A stretch of 64,000 nt of DNA, from assembly GCF_014200675.1 (NCBI RefSeq), contig NZ_JACHCI010000005.1, forward strand, positions 1 through 64,000, written 5' to 3'. Below the pieces are notes generated by a model. That model saw only the letters and a list, made by a program, of their open reading frames with translations. It had not been told where the DNA came from and did no database searches. Source of the DNA: Janthinobacterium saanense (GTDB taxonomy: Bacteria; Pseudomonadota; Gammaproteobacteria; Burkholderiales; Burkholderiaceae_D). This document shows positions 28,002-37,449 of this stretch, in pieces. The first letter of the stretch is position 1. Each line of letters starts with the position of its first letter. The translations under genes and the position numbers were made by a program.

Positions 28002-30809
28002 TTACTTTACGTTCCCTTCCGTATCGCGCACTTCCACCGGCGCCAGTTTCAGCCTGGACAGTTGTGGCGCGATCTTCGCTTGGTCGCCCACGCCGATGAC
28101 GATCAGCTTTTCAGGCTGCAGGTATTTCTTGACCACCTCCTGCACCTGCTTGCCCGTTACGCTGGAGAAACGTTGCGGCAAGCTGCTGTAGTAGTCCAGG
28201 CCCAGGCCGTAGATATACGTATTGGCCATGCTGGCGCTGATGCTGGCATTCGTTTCGAACTGGCCCGGCAGCGACAGTACTTGCGAATTGCGCGCATTCG
28301 ACAACTCCTTGGCCGTCAACGGTTTGGCGATCATGGCGCGGATTTCCTTGAACGTTTCCGATACCGCCGGGCCCGTCACATCGGTACGCACGCCAGCGGC
28401 GATCGAGAATGGACCTGGCTGGCTGCGGTACTGGAATTGCGAGCGCACGCCATAGGTATAGCCCTTTTCTTCGCGCAAGTTATTGCTCAGGCGGCTGGTA
28501 AACAAGCCACCCAGCGCCGCGTTCATCACTTGCAGCGGAGCATAATCAGGCGTCTTGCGGTCCACGGCAATCGTCGACAGGCGCACGGCCGTTTGCGGCG
28601 CGCCCGGCTTGTCGACCAGGATCAGCCTGGCCTTGGTGGTTTGCGGCGTGGCGTTCACCGATGGCGCCACCGTGCCGGCTTTCCAGGCGCCGAATTTCGC
28701 TTCAGCCAGCGTTTTCAATTCCGCCTCGCCGATATCGCCCGAGACGATCAGCGCCGCATTGTTCGGCACATAGTGCTGCTGCCAGAACGCTTGCAGGTCG
28801 GCGCGGGTAGTGGCTTTCAGCGCTGCTTCCGTGCCCAGCTGGATATTGCCATACGGATGTTTCGGACCATACAGGGCGGCCGCTTCCACGCGGGCCGCAA
28901 CCGCGCCGGCGTTTTCGCGCTGCTGCGCCAGTTCGCCGATGCGGCTGGCGCGCTGGCGCTCGACTTCTTCTTGCGGGAATTGCGGGTGCTGCACCACGTC
29001 GGCCAGCAGGTCCAGCGCTTGCGGGAAGGTGGCTTTCAGCGATGTCAGCTGGGCGAACGAGGCATCCGCGCCGGAACCGGTGCCCAGGAAGGCGCCCAGT
29101 TGCGCCACTTCATCGGCGATCTGCGGCGCGCTGCGCGTGGCCGTGCCTTCCTGCAGCAATTGCGCCGTAAAGCTGGACAAGCCGGGCTGGGCCAGCGGAT
29201 TGGCGCCCGAGCCGCTCTTGATCACCAGCTGGGTCGATACCAGCGGCACGCCCGGATTGCTGTTGTAGATCACGGTCAAGCCATTGGCCAGGGTGAACGA
29301 CTTGCCTTGTGGCAAATGGATGGCCGGTGCGGGGCCGGCCAGCGGCACCTTGTTGCGCCAGGCTTCATCGGCATTGATGGCCGTGCCCGGTGCAGCCTTG
29401 AGCTTGCCTGGCGCCGGTGTCGGCACTTCAGGGCCCAAGTCCGGCGTGCCGGGCACGCCATAGACCACCACGCGGGCCTGGTTTTTCAGGTAAGTGTCGA
29501 CGGCGCGCTGCACGCCGGCCGCCGTCACTTTGCGGTAGCGCTCGATATCTTTCGCCAGATAGCCAGGGTCGCCCGTGTACTGGTTGTACTGGTTCATCAT
29601 GTTGGCGTTGCTGCCGACTTTTTCCACCTGGCCCAGCATGCCCGTTTCGATGCCGTTGCGGGCCCGTTCGATTTCCTTCTCGGTGGGCCCCTGGGTACGC
29701 AATTGCTCCAGCTCGGCATTCATGGCTAGTTCGATTTCTTCGGGCTTGTGGCCGGGGCGCGCCGTCACGTCGACCGAAAACACGGAAGTCAAGGCGTTCG
29801 AGCTCTGGTTGGCGCCCACGTCCTGCGCGATCTGCTTGTCGTACACCAGCGATTTGTACAGGCGGCTGGACTTGCCGCCGGCCAGGATTTGCGCGGCGAT
29901 CGACAATTCTGCATCGTCAGGCTGGAAAGCCGGTGGCGTCAGCCAGGCCATGAAGACGCGTGGCAATTCCACATGGTCTTGCACCACCACGCGGCGTTCC
30001 TGCGTGATCGGCGGCGTCACCACATTCGGCTTGGCCACGGCCGGGCTGCTCTTGAAGCTGCCAAAGTATTTGTTGACCAGTTCCTTGGTCCTGGCCTTGT
30101 CGATGTCGCCGGCGATCACCAGGCTGGCATTGTTGGGGCCATAGTATTTGGTAAAGAATTCGCGGATATCGGCCAGCTTGGCATTCTGGATGTCGGCATG
30201 CGAACCGATCACGCTGGCGTAATACGGGTGGGTCTTGGGAAACAGCTGGTGGTACAAGGCTTCTTCGACGATGCCGTAAGGGCGGTTTTCCACACTTTGG
30301 CGGCGCTCGTTGCGCACCACGTCCTGCTGGTTGGTCAGCGCCGTCTGGTCCAGCACGTCGAGCAGATAACCCATGCGGTCGGAATGGGCCCACAGCGCCA
30401 ATTCCAGCTGGTTAGCCGGGACTGTATCGAAATAATTGGTGCGGTCGAAATCGGTGCTGCCGTTTGAATCGGTGGCGCCCGCGCCTTCGAGCAACTGGTC
30501 GGCCAGGCCGCGCGGCACGTGCTTGGTGGCGGCGAACATCATGTGCTCGAACAAATGGGCAAAACCGGTCAGGCCAGGCGCTTCATTGGCCGGTCCCACG
30601 TGGTACCAGATATTGACGGCGGTCACCGGCAGCTTGTGGTTTTCCACCAGGATCACTTCCAGGCCATTCGGCAGGGTGTATTTTTCGTAGGCAATATTCG
30701 GCACGACTGTCGCGGACGCTGCCGCGTCGGCGGCGTAGCTGAGCGATAGCGGGGCGCCGTACAGCGACAGGATCAGGGCGGGAATGGCCAGCAATTTCGT
30801 CGATTTCAT
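28002..30809 (-). CDS. M16 family zinc metallopeptidase, two-repeat
   Basis: A 935-residue exported protein (signal peptide 1-26) with two M16 repeats. The N-terminal half carries the inverted zinc motif HLFEH (His85, Glu88, His89) and the distal Glu region; the C-terminal half (from about 480) has lost the motif and serves as the structural partner. This resembles pitrilysin-like periplasmic or surface peptidases cutting small unfolded peptides. It starts 18 bp after the TraM-like gene and may be in the same transcript as the TraL/TraM pair. Confidence 0.93.
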   Translation of the reverse strand: MKSTKLLAIPALILSLYGAPLSLSYAADAAASATVVPNIAYEKYTLPNGLEVILVENHKLPVTAVNIWYHVGPANEAPGLTGFAHLFEHMMFAATKHVPRGLADQLLEGAGATDSNGSTDFDRTNYFDTVPANQLELALWAHSDRMGYLLDVLDQTALTNQQDVVRNERRQSVENRPYGIVEEALYHQLFPKTHPYYASVIGSHADIQNAKLADIREFFTKYYGPNNASLVIAGDIDKARTKELVNKYFGSFKSSPAVAKPNVVTPPITQERRVVVQDHVELPRVFMAWLTPPAFQPDDAELSIAAQILAGGKSSRLYKSLVYDKQIAQDVGANQSSNALTSVFSVDVTARPGHKPEEIELAMNAELEQLRTQGPTEKEIERARNGIETGMLGQVEKVGSNANMMNQYNQYTGDPGYLAKDIERYRKVTAAGVQRAVDTYLKNQARVVVYGVPGTPDLGPEVPTPAPGKLKAAPGTAINADEAWRNKVPLAGPAPAIHLPQGKSFTLANGLTVIYNSNPGVPLVSTQLVIKSGSGANPLAQPGLSSFTAQLLQEGTATRSAPQIADEVAQLGAFLGTGSGADASFAQLTSLKATFPQALDLLADVVQHPQFPQEEVERQRASRIGELAQQRENAGAVAARVEAAALYGPKHPYGNIQLGTEAALKATTRADLQAFWQQHYVPNNAALIVSGDIGEAELKTLAEAKFGAWKAGTVAPSVNATPQTTKARLILVDKPGAPQTAVRLSTIAVDRKTPDYAPLQVMNAALGGLFTSRLSNNLREEKGYTYGVRSQFQYRSQPGPFSIAAGVRTDVTGPAVSETFKEIRAMIAKPLTAKELSNARNSQVLSLPGQFETNASISASMANTYIYGLGLDYYSSLPQRFSSVTGKQVQEVVKKYLQPEKLIVIGVGDQAKIAPQLSRLKLAPVEVRDTEGNVK

Positions 30810-30827
30810 GCGTGCTTCCAGGTGGGG

Positions 30828-31232
30828 TTAGGAGGAGGTATTGTTTACTTGTGTCGCCGGCGATGCCGGGGCTGGCTGGTACAGCAGGGCTGCGCCGCCC
30901 AGCACCAGCAGCGCGCAGCTGATGGCAACGATGGCGGCCGCACCCAGCAGACGCCATTCGCGCGGCGTGAACCAGGCCGTGGACGCTGGCGTGGGTGTGG
31001 CGGCTGGCGCTGGCGCTGGCGTATCTATCAGCGGCGACAAGCCCCCCGCCGCGCGCGCCTGCGCCGCCAGTGCTTGCGTGGCTGCATCAAGCTGAGCCAA
31101 CTGGCGCTGCACGGTTTCGGCCAGCACGGCTTCGTTCAGCGCCACCAGCGCAAATATCGGGTCGTCAACATCGATCTTGATGCCCGTCTTGTCGAATACA
31201 TGGCTGCGCAGTTTATGCTGGTCCACTACCAT
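30828..31232 (-). CDS. TraM-like conjugal transfer protein, orphan
   Basis: A 134-residue protein. Its N-terminal region (LRSHVFDKTGIKIDVDDPIFALVALNEAVLAE) matches what I know of the IncP TraM family, in which KTGI, DDPI and LNE are conserved. It then has a Pro/Ala-rich stretch and one transmembrane segment near 96-118. The ATG overlaps the end of the TraL-like gene by 7 bp. No other transfer genes are nearby. In RP4, TraM follows TraL too. The family assignment is from memory of the family, not a search. Confidence 0.7.
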   Translation of the reverse strand: MVVDQHKLRSHVFDKTGIKIDVDDPIFALVALNEAVLAETVQRQLAQLDAATQALAAQARAAGGLSPLIDTPAPAPAATPTPASTAWFTPREWRLLGAAAIVAISCALLVLGGAALLYQPAPASPATQVNNTSS

Positions 31233-31954
31233 TGCACCTTGTCGAGTTGTTCAAAGATGTCGCGGTAAACGACCTTGATGCGCTGCTTTTCCATGATGTT
31301 GAACTTTTCATTTTGCAGCACTTCCTGCATCGTCAGGCGCGCCGTATTCATCTTCTTCACATCGGCGCCGAAGGTGTCGGGATTGCGCTGGCTCAGGGTA
31401 ATGCTGCCCTTGACGCGCGCGCGGTTGTCGGCATACGACTGCGATTCCATGAATTGCTTGCCCGACGCCGATTGCAGCAGGCCGAAGTGTTCGTTTTGCC
31501 ACAGCACCAGCGGCACATTGGTGGACCTGGCCGTGGCGACAAAGCCGGTGGCCGTGTCGTGCAGGGTGTCGCCGCCGCCCACGATGGTGTGGATATACAC
31601 TTTGCGGCCCGATTCTTCCAGCAGCGAGAAGCAATCGTTTTCCAGCAGATAGCCCATCAGCGGCGAAAAGGTGTTGGCGCCATTGTCGACCACGCAGTTG
31701 CCGTCTTCTTCCAGGATATCGATCATCAGCGCATCGAAACGTTTCGGGTCGATATTGCGCGTATCGGTCATCACCGGCACATGCTTGACGTTCATCGCCT
31801 TGTAGCGCGAGAAGGTGGCGTTTTCCTGGTCGGTGTCATAGCAGCGCAAAGGCGTGCCATCCTTGCCGCCTATCCATTGCGCCAGCAGGGTAGAGACCAG
31901 CGTCTTGCCGATGCCGCCCTTGCCCTGCAGGATGAAATGTACCGTGTTTTGCAT
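31226..31954 (-). CDS. TraL-like P-loop ATPase, orphan
   Basis: A 242-residue P-loop ATPase with deviant Walker A QGKGGIGKT (10-18) and the pattern FILQGKGGIGKT..ST.LAQ, DTDQENATFSRYKAMNV and VVDNGANTFSPLMGYL. This matches the IncP conjugation protein TraL, where the equivalent lines read LQGKGGVGKS, DTDPVNATF and VIDNGASSF. It belongs to the ParA/MinD-like superfamily. ATG 31954 is chosen; a longer in-frame start at 32050 adds an unlikely 32-residue extension. It is followed by the TraM-like gene with a 7-bp overlap. No mating-pair or relaxase genes are present in the window. Confidence 0.75.
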   Translation of the reverse strand: MQNTVHFILQGKGGIGKTLVSTLLAQWIGGKDGTPLRCYDTDQENATFSRYKAMNVKHVPVMTDTRNIDPKRFDALMIDILEEDGNCVVDNGANTFSPLMGYLLENDCFSLLEESGRKVYIHTIVGGGDTLHDTATGFVATARSTNVPLVLWQNEHFGLLQSASGKQFMESQSYADNRARVKGSITLSQRNPDTFGADVKKMNTARLTMQEVLQNEKFNIMEKQRIKVVYRDIFEQLDKVQW

Positions 31955-32314
31955 TGCGACTACTCCAAGTTGTTGCGTCAAAAGTTCTGTACCAGCGGCG
32001 CCGTTCCTGCCATCTCCGCACACGGGCTGGCAAGCAGGGCAGGCAGGCAAGGCGGAAGCAAAAGCGTAGGGGGCATGAATAGGAAAGGCGGGGCGGCTGG
32101 CGATTGTTGAGAATAAGTCTTTTTTATCTGTTAGGCAACCGCAGCAATGATGGCGGCATCACCGTCGATGCCCGGCATGGCGTGCTTTTTTACCACAATA
32201 ATTTGCAAAGTTGCCATGGATGCCAGTGAATCTGGTTATGATGGTAGTGAGGATACCATTGTTGCAGGGCAATTTTTTGCGTGAAGTAGAGTCCAGCGTT
32301 TGAACGGGGATGCA
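31955..32314. other. Divergent intergenic region
   Basis: About 360 bases between the traL-like gene and the GGDEF gene. The region is GC-rich on the traL side and mixed on the other, and carries the two divergent promoters. I see no gene or RNA in it. Confidence 0.5.
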
Positions 32315-34078
32315 GTGCCGATATCCAGTCTCGATAAAGCCGATATAGACCGCTTGAATTTGCAGGGATTGTCTTGCCTGGTCGGTAATCGCCGCCAGGC
32401 GCGGCGCCTGGTGCAGATGGCGCTGGCGGCAGCGCGCCAGCGGCAATATGCGCGCGGCAGCGCCTACGCCGAACTCAATCACTGCTGGTTGGCCTATTAC
32501 GGCGGCGAGGCAGAACCGTCGTGCGATGTGGTGCAAACGCATTTTTTGCAGTGCGGCGACCTGGAAGGCGCGATGGGCGTGGCCACCTTGCAAGGCGCGT
32601 ATGCCAGCCGGCGCGGCGAGTTTGCCATCGCCGAGCAGCATTTTCTGCTGGCGCGCGAACTGGCCGCGCAAATTCCCGATTCCCTGCATAAATTCATGCT
32701 GTATGGCCGCCTGGGCGTCGATGCGCTGAACCGTGGCGACACGCAGGAAGGGCCGCGCAATTTTTTGCTGGCGCTCGATATTGCCGAACGCTATGGCACG
32801 CCCGCGCACCGGGTCAACAGCCTGTCGAACCTGGCCTCGTCGCAGCACGACCTGGGCAATGATGAAGACGCCATTCCCCTGTTGTACGAAGCGCTCGACA
32901 TCATTGGCACGCAAAAGCTGAAATACCAGCAAACCATCGTCTCGGCCAACCTGGCCATGTGTTTATTGACCACCGGCAAGCCGGCCGAAGCGCTGGCCGT
33001 GATCGAACCGTTTTATGAGTGGCCGGAAGAAGACCTGGCCATCCGCGCTTTTTTATTTTGCATCGCGGCCCATGCCACGATTTTGTTGCAGCGGCCGGAA
33101 CAGGCCCAGCAACTGCTGCTGCGCGCGGAACAGTATGCGCGCCAGGGCCAGGACCTGGAAGAACAGATGCATGCCTGGCTGGTGCGCGGCAAGCTCGACT
33201 TGCAGGGCGGCGCGCTGGCGCGCGCGCTGGTCTCGCTGACGCAGGCGCACGACTTGCTGAGCTGGACGCGCAACCCGTTTCACCAGCAGCAGATCTTGCG
33301 GGGCCTGGCCGATATCAATGCCCGCCTGGGGCAGTGGGAGCTGGCCTACGGCTTTCTGCAGCAATACCAGGCGGCATATGAGGCCAGCAGCAAGTCGGCG
33401 CGCGCCTCGCGCATCCTGATGCGCAACCTGGAAAAGGAAATGTGCAGCCTCAAGGCCGAGCGCGACACGGCGCTGGAACTGCAGGCCGCGCGCGAATCGG
33501 AAAATGCCAAGCTGGAACATTTGAACCGCGAGCTGGCGCACCAGATCATGCATGTCAGTGCGCTGCAAGACAGCCTGAAGGAGCAGGCCATGCGCGATCA
33601 CCTGACGGGCTTGTACAACCGCCGCCACTTTGAAAACAGCCTGAACGCGATCCTGCAGGAAACCGGCGCGCAGGCGCCGCTGGCCATCGTGCTGATCGAC
33701 CTCGATTTCTTCAAACGCGTCAACGATACCTATGGGCATAACTTTGGCGATGAAGTGCTGATCCAGTTTGCGCGCCTGGTGGAAAGCCAGTTGCGCGGCA
33801 GCGACATGCTGTGCCGTTATGGCGGCGAAGAATTCTGCCTGTTGTTGCGCGACGCCGACAGTCTGATCGCCATGCACAAGATCGATGCAATCGCCGCGCT
33901 GTACCGCCGGCTGCAGATACGGCAGGCGCCGCACAGCCTGTCTGGCTGCACCTTTTCAGCGGGCATCGCCGAATATCCGCGCCACGGCGTTGACCGTCAT
34001 AGCTTGCTGGCGTGCGCCGACGGCGCCCTGTATGCCGCCAAACTGGCCGGCCGCGACCGGGCGCTGGCGGCGCAATAA
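32315..34078 (+). CDS. Diguanylate cyclase with TPR-like N-terminal region
   Basis: A 587-residue cytoplasmic protein with no signal peptide or membrane segment. Residues about 20-370 are helical TPR-like repeats (tandem A-L-A-Y-L type), 380-420 form a coiled coil, and 425-587 a GGDEF domain. The active motif is GGEEF (503-507), with an intact inhibitory site RGSD five residues upstream, so c-di-GMP production with product inhibition is expected. The start is uncertain: GTG 32315 follows GGGGAT; TTG 32300 is possible. It is divergent from the TraL gene and upstream of cinA, which is on the opposite strand. Confidence 0.88.
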   Translation: MPISSLDKADIDRLNLQGLSCLVGNRRQARRLVQMALAAARQRQYARGSAYAELNHCWLAYYGGEAEPSCDVVQTHFLQCGDLEGAMGVATLQGAYASRRGEFAIAEQHFLLARELAAQIPDSLHKFMLYGRLGVDALNRGDTQEGPRNFLLALDIAERYGTPAHRVNSLSNLASSQHDLGNDEDAIPLLYEALDIIGTQKLKYQQTIVSANLAMCLLTTGKPAEALAVIEPFYEWPEEDLAIRAFLFCIAAHATILLQRPEQAQQLLLRAEQYARQGQDLEEQMHAWLVRGKLDLQGGALARALVSLTQAHDLLSWTRNPFHQQQILRGLADINARLGQWELAYGFLQQYQAAYEASSKSARASRILMRNLEKEMCSLKAERDTALELQAARESENAKLEHLNRELAHQIMHVSALQDSLKEQAMRDHLTGLYNRRHFENSLNAILQETGAQAPLAIVLIDLDFFKRVNDTYGHNFGDEVLIQFARLVESQLRGSDMLCRYGGEEFCLLLRDADSLIAMHKIDAIAALYRRLQIRQAPHSLSGCTFSAGIAEYPRHGVDRHSLLACADGALYAAKLAGRDRALAAQ

Positions 34079-34080
34079 AG

Positions 34081-34563
34081 CTATTGGATAAACCGCAGCA
34101 AACCTTGCAGGGCATGGGCGATGGCCTGTTCGCGCACGGCCTGGCGGTCGCCGGCAAACACCCGCCGTTCCGTGTGGACGACGGCGCCATGGGCCCAGCC
34201 GAAACACACGGTGCCGACCGGTTTGCCGGGCACGGCGCCGCCGGGGCCGGCGATGCCGGTGGTCGATACCGCCACCTGGGCGTCGCTATTGGCCAGCGCG
34301 CCTTCGGCCATGGCGGCGGCCACTTCCTCGCTGACGGCGCCTGCTTCGGCAATCAGGGCGGCCGGCACGTTCAGCAAGTCGGTCTTGGCGGCATTGCTGT
34401 AGGTAACGAAGCCACGTTCGAACCAGGCAGATGAACCGGCGATGTCGGTGACGGCTTGCGCCACGCCGCCGCCCGTGCATGATTCCGCTGTTGCCAGTAG
34501 CCATTGTTTCGCCTGCAAGGCCAGGCCTGCCTGGCTGGACAGGCTGAATATATCGTTGTGCAT
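34081..34563 (-). CDS. pncC: Nicotinamide-nucleotide amidohydrolase (CinA C-terminal domain)
   Basis: A 160-residue PncC/CinA-C protein that deamidates nicotinamide mononucleotide to nicotinate mononucleotide for NAD recycling. It shows TAESCTGGGVAQAVTDIAGSSAWFERGFVTYSNAAK at the start, VSTTGIAGPGG and GTVCFGWA at the core, as in standalone E. coli PncC (YgaD). It is convergent with the GGDEF gene, with stops two bases apart. Confidence 0.92.
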   Translation of the reverse strand: MHNDIFSLSSQAGLALQAKQWLLATAESCTGGGVAQAVTDIAGSSAWFERGFVTYSNAAKTDLLNVPAALIAEAGAVSEEVAAAMAEGALANSDAQVAVSTTGIAGPGGAVPGKPVGTVCFGWAHGAVVHTERRVFAGDRQAVREQAIAHALQGLLRFIQ

Positions 34564-34837
34564 GCTTGGCTCCTGACGCGGAAAAGGGGAATTGGGGACT
34601 GTATCACGGCCGATGCACCCGCTTGAGCGCGGTAAAAGAAACTTTCCCCGCTAACAGCGAAAATGCGTACACTCTTTTATGCATTTGGCAGCAGAATATA
34701 TAAGGTTTGACCGCCCCATCAGGCTAACTGGCTGGTTGGCCCTGGGCCCCTGAACGTACGACCTTTATGCGTTTGTCATGGCACTTCTGGACTGGACCTG
34801 CCGGCAATTGTCTGATCATCTGGACGGCCAGGTGCGC

Positions 34838-35398
34838 ATGCACATCCGTCTGCGTATACCCATGTTCCTGGGCGGGTTATTCTTTCTGTTGCTGATGGCC
34901 TGTGCCGTGGTGCGGGCGCAAGCGCCTGAGCAGGAGCGCCAGGTCAAGGCCGCCTATCTGTACAAGTTTGCCGGATTCGTCGATTGGCCCGATGGCAGTT
35001 TCGAGCGGCCCGACAGTCCGCTGCTGATCGGCGTGGCTGGCGACACGGCGCTGGCCGAGCAGCTGGAGCTCAGCGTGGCCGGGCATAGCGTCAACGGGCG
35101 TGTGGTGCAGGTGAAAAAAGTGCGGCGCGGCGAACCGCTGGCCGGCTTGCATGTGCTCTACCTGGGAGGGCTGGACAAGGCGCTGGCGCAAGAGATGCTG
35201 GTCGCCAGCCGCGGCCTGGCGCTGTTGACGGTGTCCGATTCGGACGAGGTCCATGCCATGGGCAGCATGATCAATTTTGTGATGGCCCGCGACAGGATGC
35301 GCTTCGACGTCGCCTTGAAACCGGTGGCGCAGGCGCATATCCGCATCAGTGCGCGCATGCTGCTGGCCGCCTACCGCGTGCAGACGGAGGGCGCCTGA
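34838..35398 (+). CDS. YfiR family periplasmic protein
   Basis: A 186-residue exported protein of the YfiR/DUF4154 family: a signal sequence (FLGGLFFLLLMACAVVRAQA), then QVKAAYLYKFAGFVDWPDGSF, typical of YfiR. In Pseudomonas, YfiR binds in the periplasm and holds back the diguanylate cyclase YfiN. Here the downstream partner is a hybrid histidine kinase with a CHASE8-type sensor domain, so it may control that instead. ATG 34838 puts the signal peptide at the start; ATG 34778 in frame is the alternative. It is 2 bp from the kinase gene. Confidence 0.85.
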   Translation: MHIRLRIPMFLGGLFFLLLMACAVVRAQAPEQERQVKAAYLYKFAGFVDWPDGSFERPDSPLLIGVAGDTALAEQLELSVAGHSVNGRVVQVKKVRRGEPLAGLHVLYLGGLDKALAQEMLVASRGLALLTVSDSDEVHAMGSMINFVMARDRMRFDVALKPVAQAHIRISARMLLAAYRVQTEGA

Positions 35399-35400
35399 GC

Positions 35401-37449
35401 ATGCTGCGCCTGCGCTCCATCCGCCACAAGCTGATGTCGGTGGTTTTCCTGACCACCCTGGTGGCGCTCGTCATTTCGCTGGGCACCATCGTCATCTTCG
35501 ATTTGCGCGCCTATCACCGCAATCTGATGGCCGACATCAGCACCCAGGCCGAACTGCTGGGGCATATGAGTTCGGCCGCGCTGGCCTTCGACGACCAGCG
35601 CCTGGCGCTGGAAAACCTGAACCTGATGCGCATCCGTCCGCGCGTCACGGCTGGCGCCCTGTACCGTGCCGATGGCAGCCTGTTTGCCAGCTACCAGGCC
35701 AATAAGCATACCGGGGCGCTGCCGGCGCGGGCCGGCCTCGAAGGGGAACGCATCGATGCCAATTCGGTCGAACTGTTCAAGTCCATCGTCGATAATGGCG
35801 AATTGCTGGGTACTGTGTACCTGCGCGCCGATTATGAACTGGCTGGCCGCACGGCCGACTACCTGGCCATCGCGCTGGGCGTGACGGTGCTGGCGCTGCT
35901 GGTGGCCTTGCTGCTGCTGCGCCGCCTCGATTACATGATTACCCAGCCCATACTCAATATCGCCGACGTGGCCCGTGAAGTGATCGAGACGCGCGACTAT
36001 TCGCGCCGCGCGCGCAAGCTCAGTTCGGACGAGGTGGCCCAGTTGGTCGATTCCTTCAATAAAATGCTGGCCGAGATACAGCACCGCACGCATGCGCTGG
36101 AAAGTTCGAACGCGGAACTGGCGCGCGAAGCGGGCCAGCGCGCCCAGGCGCAGCAGGAAATCATGCGCCTGAACCAGCAGCTGGAAGTGCGCGTGCATGA
36201 ACGCACGATGCAGCTTGAACTCACCAATGGCGAACTGGCGATGGCGATGGAAGAGGCGCGCAGCGCCAATTATGCCAAGTCGGCTTTCCTCTCCTCGATG
36301 AGCCATGAATTGCGCACGCCGCTCAACGCCATCCTCGGCTTTGCGCAAATCCTCAGTTCCGACCGCCTGCCGTCAACCTTGGCGCAAAAGAAGGAATTCG
36401 CCGGGCATATCCTCAAATCCGGCCGCCACCTGCTGACCTTGATCAATGAAATCCTCGACCTGGCCAAGGTCGAGTCGGGCACCGTCAGCCTGTCGCTGGA
36501 ACCGGTGGCCCTGCACGTCATCCTCGACGAATGCCGCGACATGATCACGCCGCTGGCCAGCGGGCGCGGCATCTCCATGGTGTTTCCCGATGTGAGTGCG
36601 CTGACGGTGCTGGCCGACCGCACGCGCCTCAAGCAGATCTTGCTGAACCTGCTGTCGAATGCCCTCAAGTACAACCGCGAACAAGGGCAGGTGGAAGTCG
36701 ATTGCGCCTGGGATGGCGAGGGACTCTCCGGTGGCCGCGTGCGCATCAGCGTACGCGACACGGGCAATGGCTTGAGCGCAGAGCAGCAGGCGCAATTGTT
36801 CCAGCCGTTTAACCGCCTGGGCCAGGAAGGCGGCACGGAAGAGGGCAGCGGCATCGGCCTGGTGGTGACCAAGCGGCTGGTGGAACTGATGGATGGCAGC
36901 ATCGGCGTAACGAGCGAGCCGGGCGAGGGCAGCACCTTCTGGATCAGCTTGCGCGCCGTCGATGCGCTGCCCGGGCCATCGTCGAGCAGCCCGTCGCCAG
37001 ACCTGGCTGGCGCGCTGCTCGACAACAGCGGCCCGGTGACCTTGCTGTATGTGGAAGACAACCCGGCCAACCTGACACTGATCGAGGAAATCATCCGCTA
37101 TTGTCCGCGCTTGCAGCTGCTGACGGCGCAAGATGGCCGCCAGGGCGTGGAGATGGCGCGAACCCATATGCCGCAGTTGATACTGATGGATATCAATCTG
37201 CCCGATGTGAGCGGCACCGAGGTGCTGCAGCTGCTGCGCGCCGATGCGCGCACGGCGCATATCCCCGTGATTGCGCTGACGGCCAACGCCATGCCCAGCG
37301 AGGTGGAACGCAGCATGGCGCTGGGCTTTTACCGCTATCTGACCAAGCCGATCAATCTTGAGGAATTCAGCGAGACGATCAATAGCGCGCTGGCCTATGT
37401 TGCGCAGATGGCCCGCCAGCGCCAGCAAAAAAGCGGGCGTGCGCCATGA
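35401..37449 (+). CDS. Hybrid sensor histidine kinase with CHASE8-type domain
   Basis: A 682-residue inner-membrane kinase. A first membrane helix (about 12-33), a periplasmic CHASE8-like domain (about 35-150, with AELLGHMSSAALAFDDQRLALENL), a second helix (155-173), a HAMP domain (about 175-230), HisKA with His302 in SHELRTPLNAILGF, an HATPase domain with N, G1 and G2 boxes, and a C-terminal receiver with Asp597 in MDINLP. It sits in an operon between the YfiR-like gene and a receiver-GGDEF-EAL protein whose ATG overlaps its stop (ATGA). Confidence 0.93.
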   Translation: MLRLRSIRHKLMSVVFLTTLVALVISLGTIVIFDLRAYHRNLMADISTQAELLGHMSSAALAFDDQRLALENLNLMRIRPRVTAGALYRADGSLFASYQANKHTGALPARAGLEGERIDANSVELFKSIVDNGELLGTVYLRADYELAGRTADYLAIALGVTVLALLVALLLLRRLDYMITQPILNIADVAREVIETRDYSRRARKLSSDEVAQLVDSFNKMLAEIQHRTHALESSNAELAREAGQRAQAQQEIMRLNQQLEVRVHERTMQLELTNGELAMAMEEARSANYAKSAFLSSMSHELRTPLNAILGFAQILSSDRLPSTLAQKKEFAGHILKSGRHLLTLINEILDLAKVESGTVSLSLEPVALHVILDECRDMITPLASGRGISMVFPDVSALTVLADRTRLKQILLNLLSNALKYNREQGQVEVDCAWDGEGLSGGRVRISVRDTGNGLSAEQQAQLFQPFNRLGQEGGTEEGSGIGLVVTKRLVELMDGSIGVTSEPGEGSTFWISLRAVDALPGPSSSSPSPDLAGALLDNSGPVTLLYVEDNPANLTLIEEIIRYCPRLQLLTAQDGRQGVEMARTHMPQLILMDINLPDVSGTEVLQLLRADARTAHIPVIALTANAMPSEVERSMALGFYRYLTKPINLEEFSETINSALAYVAQMARQRQQKSGRAP

